Assembly (NCBI GenBank): GCA_013388635.1
Contig: JACAEX010000014.1
Span: 96,492 to 160,491 of the forward strand
Source: Syntrophaceae bacterium
GTDB lineage: Bacteria; Desulfobacterota; BSN033; UBA1163
Length of the DNA stretch: 64,000 nt
Direction of reading: 5' to 3'
In this document: positions 61,017 to 64,000 of the stretch, in pieces
Numbering within the stretch: the first letter of the stretch is position 1
How the letters are laid out: each line of letters opens with the position of its first letter
Made by a program: the position numbers and the translations under genes
The notes under the pieces: model-generated
Told to the model about the DNA's origin: nothing
Seen by the model: only the letters and a program-made list of their open reading frames with translations
Databases searched by the model: none

Positions 61017-64000
61017 ATGGTAGATAAGATGAAAGAAATTCAACCGATTGGTGCGGTCATGGTGGTCGGAGGCGGAATCGGTGGCATGCAGGCCTCCCTG
61101 GACCTGGCCGAATCCGGATTCTTTGTCTATCTGGTGGAGACCTCTCCCACCATTGGCGGGGTGATGGCACAGCTCGACAAGACCTTTCCGACCAACGACT
61201 GCTCCATGTGCATCATGTCACCCAAGCTGGTTGAGACCGGGAGACACCTCAATATCCGGATCATCTCAAATGCAGAGATCGAAGGGGTCGAAGGCGGACC
61301 TGGCCGATTTGCGGTCACGGTGAGTAAGAAACCGAGGTACATTCGCCTTGATCGATGCACAGGGTGCGGGGAGTGTGCCAAACACTGCCCGGTCAGTGCC
61401 ATCGACACTTACAATGAAAGAATGAGTCGAAGGGCAGCGATCTACATCAAGTATCCCCAGGCCATTCCCAAAGTCTTTCTGATCGATCGGGAGCAATGCA
61501 TTGGATGCGGACTCTGCGAAAGGGTCTGCCTGGCCAAGGCCGTCAATTATGCTGACAAACCGGATGTGGAGAAGATCGAGGTGGGATCGATCATCCTCGC
61601 CCCGGGCTACGAGGTCTTCGATGCCCGCCTGCGACAGGAATTCGGCTATGGTGCCTATCCCAATGTGGTATCGAGCATCGAGTTCGAAAGGCTTCTGAGC
61701 GCCACCGGCCCTCACCGCGGGCATCTCCTCCGTCCTTCGGATGGAACGATTCCCGAAAGAATCGCCTTCATCCAGTGCGTGGGCTCCAGAGATTCCAGTT
61801 GCGGAAACGATTACTGCTCCTCCATCTGCTGTATGTATGCCACAAAAGAGGCCATCATCGCCAAGGAACATGTCCACTTCGTAAAACCGACCATCTTCTA
61901 CATGGACATCCGGGCTTATGGAAAGGGATTCGATGCATACTATGAAAGGGCCAAATCCGAGTATGGTGTCCGGTTCATCAAGTGCATGGTCTCCAGGGTC
62001 AGGGAGCAGTTGAAGACAAAGAATCTCCTGATCACCTATTTGAACGAAGAGGGAAGTTTTGTCGATGAGGAGTTCGAATTGGTCGTCCTCTCCGTCGGCA
62101 TGGTCCCCTCCCCAAAAGCGGTGGAGATGGCAAGACGGATGGGCGTGGAGGTGGATGGCTACGGATTTGCGAGGACAAAACCCTTTGAACCAACCTCCAC
62201 ATCGAAACCGGGCATTTATGTGTGCGGCGCCTTTCAGGGGCCGAAGGACATTCCAGAAACTGTCACTCAGGCGAGCGGCGCGGTCGCCGATGCAACGGGA
62301 AGAATTGCTCCTGCCAGAGGGACGATGGCCGCAAAGAAGGAGTATCCTGTTGAATCCGATGTGGTCGGAGAAGAACCGAGGATCGGGGTCTTTGTCTGCC
62401 ACTGCGGGATCAACATCGGCGGCGTGGTCAACGTTCCCGCAGTGAAGGAATATGCCCGCACCCTGAAGAACGTCGTCCATGTGGACGAAAACCTTTACAC
62501 CTGCTCCACGGACACGCAGGAGAAGATAAAGAATGCGATCCAGGAGCACCACCTGAACCGCGTGATCGTTGCCTCCTGCTCACCCCGAACCCATGAACCG
62601 ATGTTCAGAGAGACCGTGCGCGAGGCAGGCCTGAACAAATACCTCTTCGAAATGGCCAATATCCGTGACCAGTGCTCCTGGGTCCACATGCGTCAAAAAG
62701 AAGAAGCGACCGAAAAGGCCAAGGATCTGGTTCGTATGGCTGTGGCCAATGCCCGGCTGATTCGACCCCTTGGTGAGCTGGCCGCACCCGTGATTCAGAA
62801 AGGCCTGGTGATCGGAGGAGGGGTGGCAGGAATGACCGCTGCCCTCAAACTTGCAGAACAGGGCTATGAAGTCTTCCTCCTCGAAAAAGAGGCCCAGCTG
62901 GGCGGGAATTTGAGAAATTTATTTTACACCCTCGAGGGGGAAGATGTTCAGGCCTTTCTGAAAGATTTGATCGCCCGGGTGACAAACCATCCCCTGATTC
63001 ATGTGATCACCAATGCATTGGTCGTCGATTTCAGTGGCTCGAAGGGAAATTTCACAACGGGGGTGATGGTGGCTCCCACCATGTACTATCGGAAGATCGA
63101 ACATGGTATTGCAATCCTCGCCACAGGCGCAGAGGAGTGGAAACCTGACGAATACCTTTACGGTGAAGACAGCCGGATCCTGACCCAGCTTGAGCTGGAG
63201 GCCCGGATTGCCAATCAGCCGCATGAGATTTCGCGATCCCAGCGCGTGGTGATGATCCAGTGCGTCGGCTCAAGAAATGAAAAGAGGCCTTACTGTAGCC
63301 GAACCTGCTGCGCCACAGCGGTGAAGAATGCCCTTAAGATCAAACAACTGAATCCCGATGCCCAGATTACCGTTCTCTACCGCGATATGCGAACCTATGG
63401 CTTCCTGGAATCCTACTACGCCAAGGCCAGAAATGAAGGGATCATTTTTATCAAATACGAACCCGAAGAGAAGCCAGAGGTCAAAAAGGAGGGAGAAGTG
63501 CTTAGCGTCTCCTTTGTGGATCGAATCCTTAAGGAACGGATGGAGATAAAACCTGATCTTTTGATCCTATCAGCAGCGACCATCCCGAGGGAGAATGAAG
63601 AATTGGCCACCATGCTGAAAGTGCCTCGAACCGCAGAAGGCTTCTTCTTGGAAGCCCATATGAAGTTGCGGCCGGTCGACTTTGCCACGGATGGCCTCTA
63701 CCTATCTGGAGCAGGCCACGGACCGAAATTGATCAGTGAGAGCATTGCTCAGGCAAGCGCAGCCGTTGCTCGCGCCTGCACCATCCTATCGAAAGAGAAG
63801 ATGCTGGTCGGTGGGGTGGTGGCAGTGGTGGAGGGTGAGCGGTGTGCGGCGTGTTTGACCTGTGTGAGGGTTTGTCCTTACAGTGTGCCAGTGATCAATG
63901 CGAAGGGCGAGGCGGAGATCGATCTGGCCAAGTGCAAGGGTTGTGGCAGTTGTGTGGCGGAGTGTCCGGCCAGGGCGATTGAGCTGATGCACTTTCGGGA
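61017..64000 (+). CDS. hdrA: Second HdrA, cut by the window end
   Basis: At least 994 residues of a HdrA without the GltD insertion. A FAD domain (AVMVVGGGIGGMQASLDLAES), CSMCIMSPKLVETG, then two ferredoxin motifs CTGCGECAKHCP and CIGCGLCERVCL stand in normal order. CHCGINIGGVVNVPA and NLYTCSTDTQEKIKNAI, a second FAD domain (VIGGGVAGMTAALK), and the C-terminal CAACLTCVRVCP and CKGCGSCVAECP follow, so little is missing. It is a full paralogue of the giant HdrA outside the insertion. The start ATG 61017 is not backed by a clear ribosome binding site, and ATG 61029 is possible. Confidence 0.9.
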   Translation, partial: MVDKMKEIQPIGAVMVVGGGIGGMQASLDLAESGFFVYLVETSPTIGGVMAQLDKTFPTNDCSMCIMSPKLVETGRHLNIRIISNAEIEGVEGGPGRFAVTVSKKPRYIRLDRCTGCGECAKHCPVSAIDTYNERMSRRAAIYIKYPQAIPKVFLIDREQCIGCGLCERVCLAKAVNYADKPDVEKIEVGSIILAPGYEVFDARLRQEFGYGAYPNVVSSIEFERLLSATGPHRGHLLRPSDGTIPERIAFIQCVGSRDSSCGNDYCSSICCMYATKEAIIAKEHVHFVKPTIFYMDIRAYGKGFDAYYERAKSEYGVRFIKCMVSRVREQLKTKNLLITYLNEEGSFVDEEFELVVLSVGMVPSPKAVEMARRMGVEVDGYGFARTKPFEPTSTSKPGIYVCGAFQGPKDIPETVTQASGAVADATGRIAPARGTMAAKKEYPVESDVVGEEPRIGVFVCHCGINIGGVVNVPAVKEYARTLKNVVHVDENLYTCSTDTQEKIKNAIQEHHLNRVIVASCSPRTHEPMFRETVREAGLNKYLFEMANIRDQCSWVHMRQKEEATEKAKDLVRMAVANARLIRPLGELAAPVIQKGLVIGGGVAGMTAALKLAEQGYEVFLLEKEAQLGGNLRNLFYTLEGEDVQAFLKDLIARVTNHPLIHVITNALVVDFSGSKGNFTTGVMVAPTMYYRKIEHGIAILATGAEEWKPDEYLYGEDSRILTQLELEARIANQPHEISRSQRVVMIQCVGSRNEKRPYCSRTCCATAVKNALKIKQLNPDAQITVLYRDMRTYGFLESYYAKARNEGIIFIKYEPEEKPEVKKEGEVLSVSFVDRILKERMEIKPDLLILSAATIPRENEELATMLKVPRTAEGFFLEAHMKLRPVDFATDGLYLSGAGHGPKLISESIAQASAAVARACTILSKEKMLVGGVVAVVEGERCAACLTCVRVCPYSVPVINAKGEAEIDLAKCKGCGSCVAECPARAIELMHFR

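Overview
The window reads as a chromosome segment of an anaerobic bacterium, most likely a Desulfobacterota (old Deltaproteobacteria) sulfate reducer or syntroph. The main reasons are a complete methyl branch and carbonyl branch of the Wood-Ljungdahl pathway, HdrABC/MvhD-type electron-bifurcation genes, a tetraheme cytochrome c3-like protein and a NarI-like cytochrome b. The taxon is inferred from gene content only.

Left part (1-19.7 kb). A tRNA-Thr is followed by a broken REP-associated tyrosine transposase between inverted repeats and a relic of a DUF5674 gene. A long run of minus-strand genes covers about 1.5-13.4 kb: radical SAM/B12 enzyme, small membrane and coiled-coil stress-type proteins (LapA, DUF948, YtxH, BON, lmo0937-like), a DUF2141 protein, YihY and AI-2E membrane proteins, an ABM-domain protein, a PAS/sigma-54 activator and GalT. 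Two matched sigma-54 promoters, each with a palindrome about 139 bp upstream, point to a regulon run by the nearby activator. After a DUF5674 gene pair come a DUF2148 protein, an MFS carrier, an opine-type dehydrogenase, enolase, and a DUF2267 gene preceded by what looks like a fluoride riboswitch with a terminator.

Central block (20.0-38.1 kb, plus strand). A strong promoter-like site leads to fhs and folD, then a HoxU/NuoG-like ferredoxin subunit, the methyl-THF:corrinoid methyltransferase, and the CODH/ACS genes in the order cdhD, cdhA, cdhB, cdhC, cdhE. CdhA and CdhB are of the archaeal ACDS type and CdhC lacks the N-terminal region of bacterial AcsB. NuoE- and NuoF-like subunits, two CooC-like ATPases, a DUF3786 protein and two MetE/UROD-like methyltransferases follow. 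cdhD carries an in-frame TAA, with its conserved C-terminal tail still open in the same frame.

Integron (about 38.1-45.3 kb). All cassette genes lie on the minus strand, separated by attC-like sites, and diverge from a truncated integron integrase on the plus strand. The array holds a diadenylate-cyclase-like protein, a gamma-glutamylcyclotransferase-like two-gene cassette, a phosphinothricin-type acetyltransferase, small membrane proteins and a decayed IS110 insertion.

Right block (45.4-64.0 kb). thyX and an HD-domain protein precede a plus-strand cluster: metF, NarI-like cytochrome b, Fe-S protein, tetraheme cytochrome c, metV, a second metF, a PAS histidine kinase, hdrC, hdrB, a giant hdrA with a GltD-like NAD(P)H module inserted, an mvhD with a C-terminal extension, and a second hdrA that runs off the window. 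This predicts a methylene-THF reductase coupled through Hdr-type flavin and Fe-S proteins to NAD(P)H, ferredoxin and possibly a membrane/periplasmic cytochrome route.
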